Assembly (NCBI GenBank): GCA_019246495.1
Contig: JAFAQI010000267.1
Coordinates: 1 to 5,716, forward strand
Origin: Frankiales bacterium
GTDB taxonomy: Bacteria > Actinomycetota > Actinomycetes > JAFAQI01
Direction: 5' to 3'
DNA length: 5,716 nt
Of this stretch, positions 1-4,520 are shown piece by piece. The first letter of the stretch is position 1. The number at the start of each line of letters is the position of its first letter. A program made the position numbers and the translations under genes. The notes below the pieces were generated by a model. The model did no database searches. It saw only the letters and a program-made list of their open reading frames with translations, and was not told the DNA's origin.

Positions 1-107
1 GTGATCGTCACGTCGTACTTCGGAACGTGCTTCGCTGCTGCAGCCGCAGGAATGGCAAGCGTGGCAAGGAGGGTCGCCGCAGCGACCATGGGAATCGGTC
101 GACGCAT
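1..107 (-). CDS. Secreted protein, N-terminal fragment (5' end only)
   Basis: Reading leftwards from the ATG at 105-107, an open frame of 35 codons runs off the window edge. The product starts MRRPIPM and continues as an Ala/Leu-rich stretch (VAAATLLATLAIPAAAAA) before KHVPKYDVTI. This is the layout of a Sec signal peptide: two arginines, a hydrophobic core of about 18 residues, and a probable signal peptidase I site within the Ala run near residues 23-25. The mature part is too short to identify. There is no good Shine-Dalgarno sequence: an AGG directly abuts the ATG. An internal ATG at 87-89 would remove the arginines and is less likely. The start lies 38 nt past the 3' end of the tRNA-Ser gene on the same strand. 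The function is unknown. Confidence 0.6.
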   Translation of the reverse strand, partial: MRRPIPMVAAATLLATLAIPAAAAAKHVPKYDVTI

Positions 108-145
108 CCTGGCGACTTCGACGCCAGGAGCCGGGGTCCTGTACG

Positions 146-235
146 CGGAGGCTCGGGGATTTGAACCCCGGATGGGCGATAAACCCAAACCGCATTAGCA
201 GTGCGGCGCCATAGACCGGACTAGGCGAAGCCTCC
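146..235 (-). tRNA. tRNA-Ser(GCU)
   Basis: Read on the minus strand, all arms of a class II tRNA are present. The 7-bp acceptor stem pairs GGAGGCT (235-229) with AGCCTCC (153-147), followed by discriminator G at 146. The D-stem pairs GCC with GGC. The anticodon stem CCGCA/TGCGG encloses loop CTGCTAA, with anticodon GCT at 197-199. The long variable arm has a TGGG/CCCA stem, and the T-stem CGGGG/CCCCG holds loop TTCAAAT. The long variable arm and discriminator G are serine identity features. It reads AGC/AGU codons. The 3' CCA is not encoded, which is common in actinobacteria. It lies between the sigma-factor unit and a secreted protein gene, all on the minus strand. Confidence 0.97.
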
Positions 236-289
236 TCGCGACCGCCCGATCTCCCGACCGGTCACGAGGAGTCAGGTTATCGCAGCGGG

Positions 290-324
290 CCGGTCGGCGG
301 CGGCTGTCCGGCGCCGCCGGCCGG
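290..324 (-). terminator. GC-rich hairpin, probable terminator of the sigma-factor unit
   Basis: Positions 290-302 pair with 312-324 as a 13-bp stem with one G-T wobble and a 9-nt loop. On the minus strand the stem starts 3 nt after the stop codon of the membrane protein gene. No U-tract follows, so this would be a U-less hairpin terminator of the kind often proposed in high-GC actinobacteria, or a 3'-end protecting stem. The remaining bases between it and the tRNA (236-289) should hold the tRNA promoter. A weak GATAAC at 276-281 on the minus strand is the only -10-like element I see there. Confidence 0.45.
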
Positions 325-327
325 ACC

Positions 328-1485
328 TCACCGGCTGGGCTTCCAGCGCTCCAGCTGAGCGCCGTACGTCGAGAAGATCGCGGCGTTGTCGAGAGCGACG
401 GACATGACCTCGGCGTGCGGGCTGGACAGACGCGCGGTCGGCGGGCCGTCCGCCGCGATGGCGGCAGAGGAGTAGTAGGCGAGTCCGCCGCCGAAGAACC
501 CGACGTAGATGCCGCCACTGGCGGGAGTCACCAGCTCGGGCTTGCCCGGCAGGTCGAGCACACCGGTCGTCAGCGGACCGGGAGCGCCGGCCGACTCGGT
601 GGTCGGGTCGAGCTGCGCGAGCTGGCGAGGGCGGTTGCGGACCCAGAGCCGGCCGTTGTCTGCCATCGCGAACAGCTGCCGGCTCGAGCCGATCGTCGTA
701 CCAGTCCGCGCTCCACCAGACGCCGTCGGCATGATCTCGGTCAGCGTGTCGCGGTGGGACCACGCCCACAGGTGCCCGTTGTTCTGGTCCACGACGATTC
801 GGTCGGTCGAACGGATCGGGACAGTGCCGAGCGTCACCAGCGCGTTGCCCTGTACGCCGACGTGCACGATGGCGGAGGCGGTCGCCACCCAGGCGGAGCT
901 GGACTGGTCGAGCGCGACATCAGTGATCGGGTCGTTGGCCGGCTGCGTCCGCGTGAACGTCTGCCCGTTGTTGGTGTCGACGAAGGTCAGCTGCGACTGC
1001 GGATAGGCGCCGTCGCCACCACCCCACACCCACGCAACGCCGTTGCGGCTGTTGACGAACTGCGCGGACATGGGCACCGGCCAGTGACCGAGCTGCCGGC
1101 CGCGGAGGTTCGTCTCGACCAGCTGCCGCTGCCCGGTGTTGCCCCGGTCGGTGACGTAGACACAGCGACCCCGGAGATCCACGCAGCTGACGCCGTAACC
1201 CGTGCCGCCCGCGAACGGAGCCGCCTGTGCAGTCGGGGCCGCGGAGTGATGCGGCCGCGGGGACTGGCCGACCTGGACCTTGCTCGTCGCCGGACCGCCG
1301 TTCAACGACACAAGAGGTACGACGACAGCCGCGATGACAGCAGCCGCCGCGACGCCGGAGACGACCGCCATCCGCTGACGCGCGCGATGCACCCGCTGCC
1401 GGATGACGGTGCCGGGGTAGCTGCTCGCGTCAGGTGTCGGGGTGTCCTGCAATGCGTCGCGCAGCAGGTCTTCGATCGCGCTCAT
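328..1485 (-). CDS. Single-pass membrane protein with β-propeller-like outer domain, putative regulator of the adjacent sigma factor
   Basis: The protein is 385 aa. The chosen ATG at 1483-1485 has a GGAGG (1492-1496) 6 nt upstream and overlaps the sigma factor stop as ATGA. An in-frame start at 1587 exists, but its extra 34 residues are low-complexity and lie inside the sigma gene. Residues 1-38 are a short charged cytoplasmic region starting MSAIEDLLRDAL. Residues 40-61 form one transmembrane helix (VVSGVAAAAVIAAVVVPLVS). A Pro/Ala/His-rich linker follows to about 90. The rest is an outer domain of repeated short β-strand motifs (GVAWVWGGG, SAWVATASAIVHVG, GHLWAWSH, GRLWVRNRP, GGIYVGFFGG), which suggests a β-propeller. 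Cys101 and Cys108 could form a disulfide. No HXXXCXXC zinc anti-sigma motif is present. Genomic position suggests an anti-sigma or sensor role, but this is inference. A secreted-domain protein merely co-transcribed with the sigma gene is the alternative. Confidence 0.85.
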   Translation of the reverse strand: MSAIEDLLRDALQDTPTPDASSYPGTVIRQRVHRARQRMAVVSGVAAAAVIAAVVVPLVSLNGGPATSKVQVGQSPRPHHSAAPTAQAAPFAGGTGYGVSCVDLRGRCVYVTDRGNTGQRQLVETNLRGRQLGHWPVPMSAQFVNSRNGVAWVWGGGDGAYPQSQLTFVDTNNGQTFTRTQPANDPITDVALDQSSSAWVATASAIVHVGVQGNALVTLGTVPIRSTDRIVVDQNNGHLWAWSHRDTLTEIMPTASGGARTGTTIGSSRQLFAMADNGRLWVRNRPRQLAQLDPTTESAGAPGPLTTGVLDLPGKPELVTPASGGIYVGFFGGGLAYYSSAAIAADGPPTARLSSPHAEVMSVALDNAAIFSTYGAQLERWKPSR

Positions 1486-1988
1486 CGGTTGCCTCCGTCC
1501 ACTGCGTCGTCGAGAGTCAGGCCGACCGCCTCGCGCAGCTTTGCCAATCCCTTGCTCGTCTGGCTCTTCACCGTGCCGACCGAGCACCCGAGCAGGTCTG
1601 CCGTCTCGTGCTCAGAGCGGTCCTCGAGATAGCGCAGCACCAGCACTGCTCGCTGGCGCGGCGGCAACGTGAGGAGCGCCCGGCGTACCGCCACGTGGTC
1701 CGCGACGCCGGCCGTGCTGTCCGGCGACAACTGCTCGGGCACGTCGGCCATCGACGTCTCGCGGCCACGGATGCGACGCCGGCTGTTGAAGAAGCCGTGC
1801 ACGATCGCCCGACGGACGTAGCCGTCCGGATGGTCCTTGTCACGGACGAACGGCCAGCGCACGGCCACGCGGACAAGCGCCGCCTGCACGATCTCCTCGG
1901 CCTCGGACGCGTCGCCGCAGAGCGCGGTCGCATAGCGGACGAGAGCCGGCCACTGTCCGTGCACGTAGTCGTCGAGTCGCCGGTCCAC
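1482..1988 (-). CDS. ECF RNA polymerase sigma factor, SigE family of actinobacteria
   Basis: From the GTG at 1986-1988 the product is 168 aa, a usual length for this family. Region 2 spans about residues 6-75, with WPALVRYATALCGDASEAEEIVQAALVRV and the DNA-melting/-10 part around GYVRRAIVHGFFNSRRR. A variable linker follows. Region 4 spans about 104-155, with LPPRQRAVLVLRYLEDRSEHETADLL and the helix-turn-helix GCSVGTVKSQTSKGLAKLR that should bind the -35 element. It directs core RNA polymerase to a specific regulon. AAGGGGG lies 5 nt before the GTG. An ATG at 2042 would add 18 residues (MTELIAAPERL...) but has no clear ribosome site. The gene overlaps the downstream membrane protein by 4 nt (ATGA), so the two are probably translated together. 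No C-terminal sensor extension of the ECF41 type is present. Confidence 0.93.
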   Translation of the reverse strand: MDRRLDDYVHGQWPALVRYATALCGDASEAEEIVQAALVRVAVRWPFVRDKDHPDGYVRRAIVHGFFNSRRRIRGRETSMADVPEQLSPDSTAGVADHVAVRRALLTLPPRQRAVLVLRYLEDRSEHETADLLGCSVGTVKSQTSKGLAKLREAVGLTLDDAVDGGNR

Positions 1989-1993
1989 GATCG

Positions 1994-2000
1994 CCCCCTT
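1994..2000 (-). promoter_or_regulatory. Ribosome binding site deciding the sigma factor start
   Basis: On the minus strand AAGGGGG differs by one base from AAGGAGG and sits 5 nt before the GTG at 1988. The upstream ATG at 2042 has only ATCGGGC in front of it. This favours the GTG start. Confidence 0.55.
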
Positions 2001-2047
2001 GCGCCTCGGCAACCGCTCCGGTGCTGCGATGAGCTCGGTCATGCCCG

Positions 2048-2075
2048 ATAGACACGAACCAACCGGCCCGGGTTG
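2048..2075 (-). promoter_or_regulatory. Candidate ECF-type promoter of the sigma factor gene
   Basis: On the minus strand CAACC (2071-2075) and GTCTAT (2048-2053, with CGTGTC at 2051-2056) are separated by 17 nt. They resemble the AAC-type -35 and CGTC-type -10 elements of many ECF promoters, so the gene could be autoregulated. Transcription would start near 2041. That leaves a leader of about 50 nt to the GTG at 1988, or a leaderless mRNA for the ATG at 2042. The match is short and could be chance. A small GCCC/GGGC stem (2075-2087) beside the ligase stop codon is too weak to call a terminator. Confidence 0.25.
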
Positions 2076-2086
2076 CCCGAGTTGGG

Positions 2087-3724
2087 CTACTTCAGCTCGG
2101 TGACCTCGAGCTCGCCGTCGGCGTACTGCTTGCGCAGCACCTTCTTGTCGAACTTGCCGACGCTCGTCTTGGGCACCTCCGCAATGAACGTCCAGCGCTC
2201 GGGCAGCCACCACTTCGCAACGCGATCGGCGAGCCAGTCACACAGCTCCTGCGCCGACGGCGACTCACCCTCGTTCAGGACGACCGCGGCGAGCGGCCGC
2301 TCGTCCCAGCGCTCGTCCGGTACGCCGACGACCGCGGCCTCACGGATCGCGGGATGCGCCATCAACGTGCCTTCGAGGTCGACTGACGAGATCCACTCGC
2401 CGCCCGACTTGATGACGTCCTTCGCCCGGTCAGTCAGCGTGATGTAGCCGCGCGGGTCGATCGTGCCGACGTCGCCGGTACGCAGCCAGCCGTTGTCGAA
2501 CTTCCCCGGGTCGTCGTCCTTGTGGTACGCCGAAGCGACCCACGGTCCGCGCACTTGCAGCTCGCCGACCGCCTTGCCGTCACGCGGCTGCACGACTCCC
2601 TCGTCGTCGACGATGCGCCCCTCGACGCCGAACGCGAACCGGCCCGCCGTGCACCGGTAGTCCCACGCCGCCTCCTCCGACAGGCCGCGCGGCGGCCGCG
2701 CGACCGAGCCGAGCGGTGACGTCTCCGTCATGCCCCACGCCTGGATCATGCGGATGCCGTAGTCGTTCTGGAACGCCTCCATCAACGCGCGCGGCACTGC
2801 CGAGCCGCCGCAGATGATGCGCTTGATCGACGAGATGTCGTGGCCGGGGTTTGCACGCAGGTAGCCGAGGATGTCGTTCCAGATCGTCGGCACGGCGCCG
2901 GACATCGTCGGCTTCTCCGTCTCGATCGCGTGCACGAGCGGCTCGGCCTGAAGGAATCGGTCCGGCATCACGAGGTCTGCGCCGGCCATGAACGCGGCGT
3001 AAGGGATGCCCCACGCGTTGGCGTGGAACTGCGGCACGATGACGAGCGCGACGTCCTGCGCCGACAGGCCGAGCATGTTCGACGACGTCGCCGCTTGCGA
3101 GTGCAGCCACATCGACCGGTGCGAGTAGGCGACACCCTTCGGGTTGCCGGTCGTGCCGCTCGTGTAACACATCGCGGCCGCTGACCGCTCGTCCACGTCT
3201 GGCCAGTCGTACGACGCCTCGCCACCCGCGAGCACATCGGCGTACCGCACGATGTCCTTCCCGAACGACTCGAGCGGTCCCGCGTCCCCGTCACCGACGA
3301 GCACCACCGTGTGCACGGTCGACATCTCACCGAGCGACTTCGCGAGCAGCGGGATCAACGACGAGTCGGCGATGACGACCCTGTCCTCGGCATGGTTCGC
3401 GATGTAGCCGACCTGCTCCGGAAACAGCCGGATGTTGAGCGTGTGCAGCACCGCGCCCATCGACGGCACAGCGAGATAGGCCTCCATGTGTTCCTGGTTG
3501 TTCCACATGAAGGTGCCGACTCGCTCGTCGCCGGTGATGCCGAGGGTGCGCAGGCCGTGCGCCAGCCGCGCGGCGTTGGCGGCGACGTCGGTGAAGGACG
3601 CCCGGCGGTTGCCGCCGTCGTCAGGGGCGCCGAGCGTGACGATCGTCGAGTCACCGAAGACCTGCTGGCCGTGGCGGACGATCGAGGCGATCGACAGCGG
3701 GACGTCTTGCATGGTGCTGCGCAC
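2087..3724 (-). CDS. Fatty acyl-CoA ligase, AlkK-like (medium/long chain)
   Basis: The protein is 545 aa, close to the usual 540-550. It should activate a fatty acid with ATP to the acyl-adenylate and then the CoA thioester, feeding β-oxidation or lipid synthesis in the cytoplasm. The adenylate-forming motifs are all present: P-loop YTSGTTGNPKG at about 187-197, HANAWG near 234-239, AWGMTETSP at 329-337, GWLRTGDVG at 412-420, and DRAKDVIKSGGEWIS at 432-446. The C-terminal catalytic lysine lies in TSVGK (K524). Overall the sequence resembles Pseudomonas AlkK, from memory (for example WPDVDE before the P-loop, KSGGEWIS, WDERPL). The GTG at 3722-3724 is chosen because GGAGG lies 5 nt upstream. 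ATG at 3712 would remove four residues. No β-oxidation gene is adjacent. The substrate chain length cannot be read from the sequence. Confidence 0.95.
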   Translation of the reverse strand: MRSTMQDVPLSIASIVRHGQQVFGDSTIVTLGAPDDGGNRRASFTDVAANAARLAHGLRTLGITGDERVGTFMWNNQEHMEAYLAVPSMGAVLHTLNIRLFPEQVGYIANHAEDRVVIADSSLIPLLAKSLGEMSTVHTVVLVGDGDAGPLESFGKDIVRYADVLAGGEASYDWPDVDERSAAAMCYTSGTTGNPKGVAYSHRSMWLHSQAATSSNMLGLSAQDVALVIVPQFHANAWGIPYAAFMAGADLVMPDRFLQAEPLVHAIETEKPTMSGAVPTIWNDILGYLRANPGHDISSIKRIICGGSAVPRALMEAFQNDYGIRMIQAWGMTETSPLGSVARPPRGLSEEAAWDYRCTAGRFAFGVEGRIVDDEGVVQPRDGKAVGELQVRGPWVASAYHKDDDPGKFDNGWLRTGDVGTIDPRGYITLTDRAKDVIKSGGEWISSVDLEGTLMAHPAIREAAVVGVPDERWDERPLAAVVLNEGESPSAQELCDWLADRVAKWWLPERWTFIAEVPKTSVGKFDKKVLRKQYADGELEVTELK

Positions 3725-3729
3725 GGGGG

Positions 3730-3734
3730 CCTCC
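3730..3734 (-). promoter_or_regulatory. Ribosome binding site deciding the acyl-CoA ligase start
   Basis: On the minus strand GGAGG is followed by CCCCC and then the GTG at 3724. The spacing of 5 nt fits that GTG. It is 17 nt from the ATG at 3712, which is too far. Confidence 0.6.
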
Positions 3735-3763
3735 GGGCACGGATCGGAGCGGTGTGTGCACGC

Positions 3764-3792
3764 ATTGTGCTGTGACCCAGGCCACACGCGAA
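3764..3792 (-). promoter_or_regulatory. Candidate promoter of the acyl-CoA ligase gene
   Basis: On the minus strand TTCGCG (3787-3792) and CACAAT (3764-3769) are 17 nt apart. CACAAT differs from the housekeeping TATAAT at two positions, while the -35 match is poor. Transcription would start around 3757, giving a leader of about 33 nt. The CRP-like palindrome fills the spacer between the two elements, so binding there would be expected to block this promoter. Confidence 0.3.
3771..3786. promoter_or_regulatory. CRP/FNR-like operator palindrome
   Basis: TGTGACCCAGGCCACA matches the known CRP consensus TGTGA-N6-TCACA at 9 of 10 defined positions. It lies in the gap between the divergent ligase and CsbD-like genes, centred 54 nt upstream of the ligase GTG. 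Actinobacterial CRP proteins are known to use this type of site. Binding here is inferred, not shown. Confidence 0.4.
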
Positions 3793-3809
3793 AGAGCGGT
3801 CGGTAAGGC

Positions 3810-3860
3810 GCTTGCTACGTGTTAGCACCCGGGCTTAGCGGGCATACCGCCTATGCAAGC
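3810..3860. repeat. Nested inverted repeats in the divergent intergenic region
   Basis: GCTTGC (3810-3815) pairs with GCAAGC (3855-3860). Inside are GCTA-N5-TAGC (3814-3826, sharing bases with the outer arm), CCCGGG (3828-3833) and GCGG-N5-CCGC (3838-3850). TTAGC also occurs twice as a direct repeat (3822-3826 and 3835-3839). These could be operator half-sites or a folded leader. The arms are short, so some may be chance in GC-rich DNA. Confidence 0.35.
3821..3845 (+). promoter_or_regulatory. Candidate SigF/SigB-like stress promoter for the CsbD-like pair
   Basis: GTTA (3821-3824), a 15-nt spacer and GGGCAT (3840-3845) resemble the general-stress sigma consensus GTTT-N15-17-GGGTAT, with one mismatch in each element. 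It would start transcription near 3852, about 60 nt before the first small gene. The family context supports it: csbD of Bacillus is named for control by sigma B. The motif is short and could be chance. Confidence 0.3.
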
Positions 3861-3911
3861 GAAAAACATTGCCACGCAAGACAAATCGACCCCTGAGGAG
3901 ACCGAAGAGCC

Positions 3912-4154
3912 ATGCGTATCCCCCGCGTAGATCCGAAGGACGCGACCGGCCTGTACGACAAGGTTGTCGGCCTGGGCAAGGAGATCACGGGTGAGATCTT
4001 CGACCAGCAGCGCCTGATCGAGGCCGGCGAAGCGCAGCAGGCCAAGGGCACCGAGAAGCTCAAGGCGATCCGCGAGCAGGCGAAGGCCGACGGTCACAAG
4101 GCCAAGGCCAAGGCCTACGAGTCGAAGCAGCGTGCCGCCCAGGACCTGAAGTAA
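3912..4154 (+). CDS. Small charged CsbD-like protein, divergent
   Basis: The protein is 80 aa, with no cysteine, no tryptophan and no membrane segment. GAGGAG (3895-3900) lies 11 nt before the ATG, a long but usable spacing. Residues 1-13 (MRIPRVDPKDATG) form a short extension. From residue 14 the sequence aligns without gaps to the next gene product, sharing GxxKExxG in the first part and GxAQxAKGxE in the middle. About 19 of the last 50 residues are identical by eye. The rest is Lys/Ala/Glu/Gln-rich and should form a long charged helix or be disordered. CsbD-type proteins are linked to general stress but have no established biochemical activity. The ATG spacing and paralogy support a real gene. 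It is probably co-transcribed with the next gene, 53 nt downstream. Confidence 0.8.
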   Translation: MRIPRVDPKDATGLYDKVVGLGKEITGEIFDQQRLIEAGEAQQAKGTEKLKAIREQAKADGHKAKAKAYESKQRAAQDLK

Positions 4155-4207
4155 CCCCGGTCCTCAGCTGACGTTCTCCAAACCGCACTACCGAAGGAGA
4201 CAACACC

Positions 4208-4417
4208 ATGGGTGTTTTCGAAGAGGCCAAGGGCAAGGTCAAGGAAGCCGCCGGCGACCTGACGGACAACGACGCGCTCAAGACCGAGGGCAAGGCGCAG
4301 TCCGCCAAGGGTGCTGAGGAGCGCAAGGAGACCGAGGCGAAGGCCAAGGCTCAGGCGCACGAGAAGAAGGCTGAGATGCACGAGAAGGAGCAGGAGCTCG
4401 CCGAGAAGGCTGGCTGA
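4208..4417 (+). CDS. CsbD family small stress protein
   Basis: The protein is 69 aa. AAGGAG (4194-4199) lies 8 nt before the ATG, an excellent ribosome site. Residues 4-32 (FEEAKGKVKEAAGDLTDNDALKTEGKAQ) match the CsbD pattern K-G-K-x-K-E-x-x-G-x-L-T-x-x-x-x-L-x-x-E-G-K. Residues 33-69 are almost entirely Lys, Glu, Ala, Gln and His, with regular spacing suggesting an amphipathic helix. There is no cysteine, tryptophan or signal peptide, so the protein is cytoplasmic. Members are small, abundant, stress-induced proteins in many bacteria. The molecular role is unknown. Some actinobacterial relatives are annotated as microaggregate-binding protein 1, and this could be given that name. It is the second gene of a tandem pair and is followed by a strong hairpin terminator. 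Confidence 0.88.
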   Translation: MGVFEEAKGKVKEAAGDLTDNDALKTEGKAQSAKGAEERKETEAKAKAQAHEKKAEMHEKEQELAEKAG

Positions 4418-4445
4418 CAAGGCTTAGTTCCGCATCTCGCACGAC

Positions 4446-4492
4446 AACGACGGAGCGGTTCCCGGGTAGCGCCTCGGGGCCGCTCCGTCGTT
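4446..4492 (+). terminator. Intrinsic terminator after the CsbD-like pair
   Basis: AACGACGGAGCGG (4446-4458) pairs perfectly with CCGCTCCGTCGTT (4480-4492) as a 13-bp stem. The 21-nt loop can fold further through CCCG (4461-4464) and CGGG (4475-4478). The tail TTTGTGTG is modestly T-rich on the plus strand. It lies between two converging genes and may also help end the muramidase transcript from the minus strand, where no T-tract follows. Confidence 0.85.
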
Positions 4493-4520
4493 TGTGTGCA
4501 GCAGAGGAACCAGAGGCGAA

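Noticed and set aside
1..198. Plus-strand open frame of 65 codons from the left edge
   Set aside because: It runs into the tRNA-Ser gene and lies antisense to a clear signal-peptide coding start. It is not a gene.
146..235. tRNA-Ser as an attachment site for an integrated element
   Set aside because: No integrase gene, no repeated copy of the tRNA 3' end and no foreign-looking genes are seen in the window.
1486..1587. Longer N-terminus for the membrane protein from the ATG at 1587
   Set aside because: The added 34 residues are Arg/Gly-rich and encoded inside the sigma factor gene. The ATG at 1485 has a good GGAGG and the coupling overlap.
415..1632. Long plus-strand open frame (405 codons) opposite the sigma-factor unit
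   Set aside because: Its translation is arginine-rich, low-complexity and without any recognisable domain. It lies antisense to two well-supported genes, so it is a by-product of GC-rich codon use.
2580..3170. Minus-strand open frame of 196 codons inside the ligase gene
   Set aside because: It is a shifted-frame reading of the ligase coding region with no family features of its own.
4418..4520. Extra small gene or RNA between the CsbD gene and the muramidase gene
   Set aside because: The stretch is accounted for by the terminator stem. I see no start with a ribosome site and no other conserved structure.
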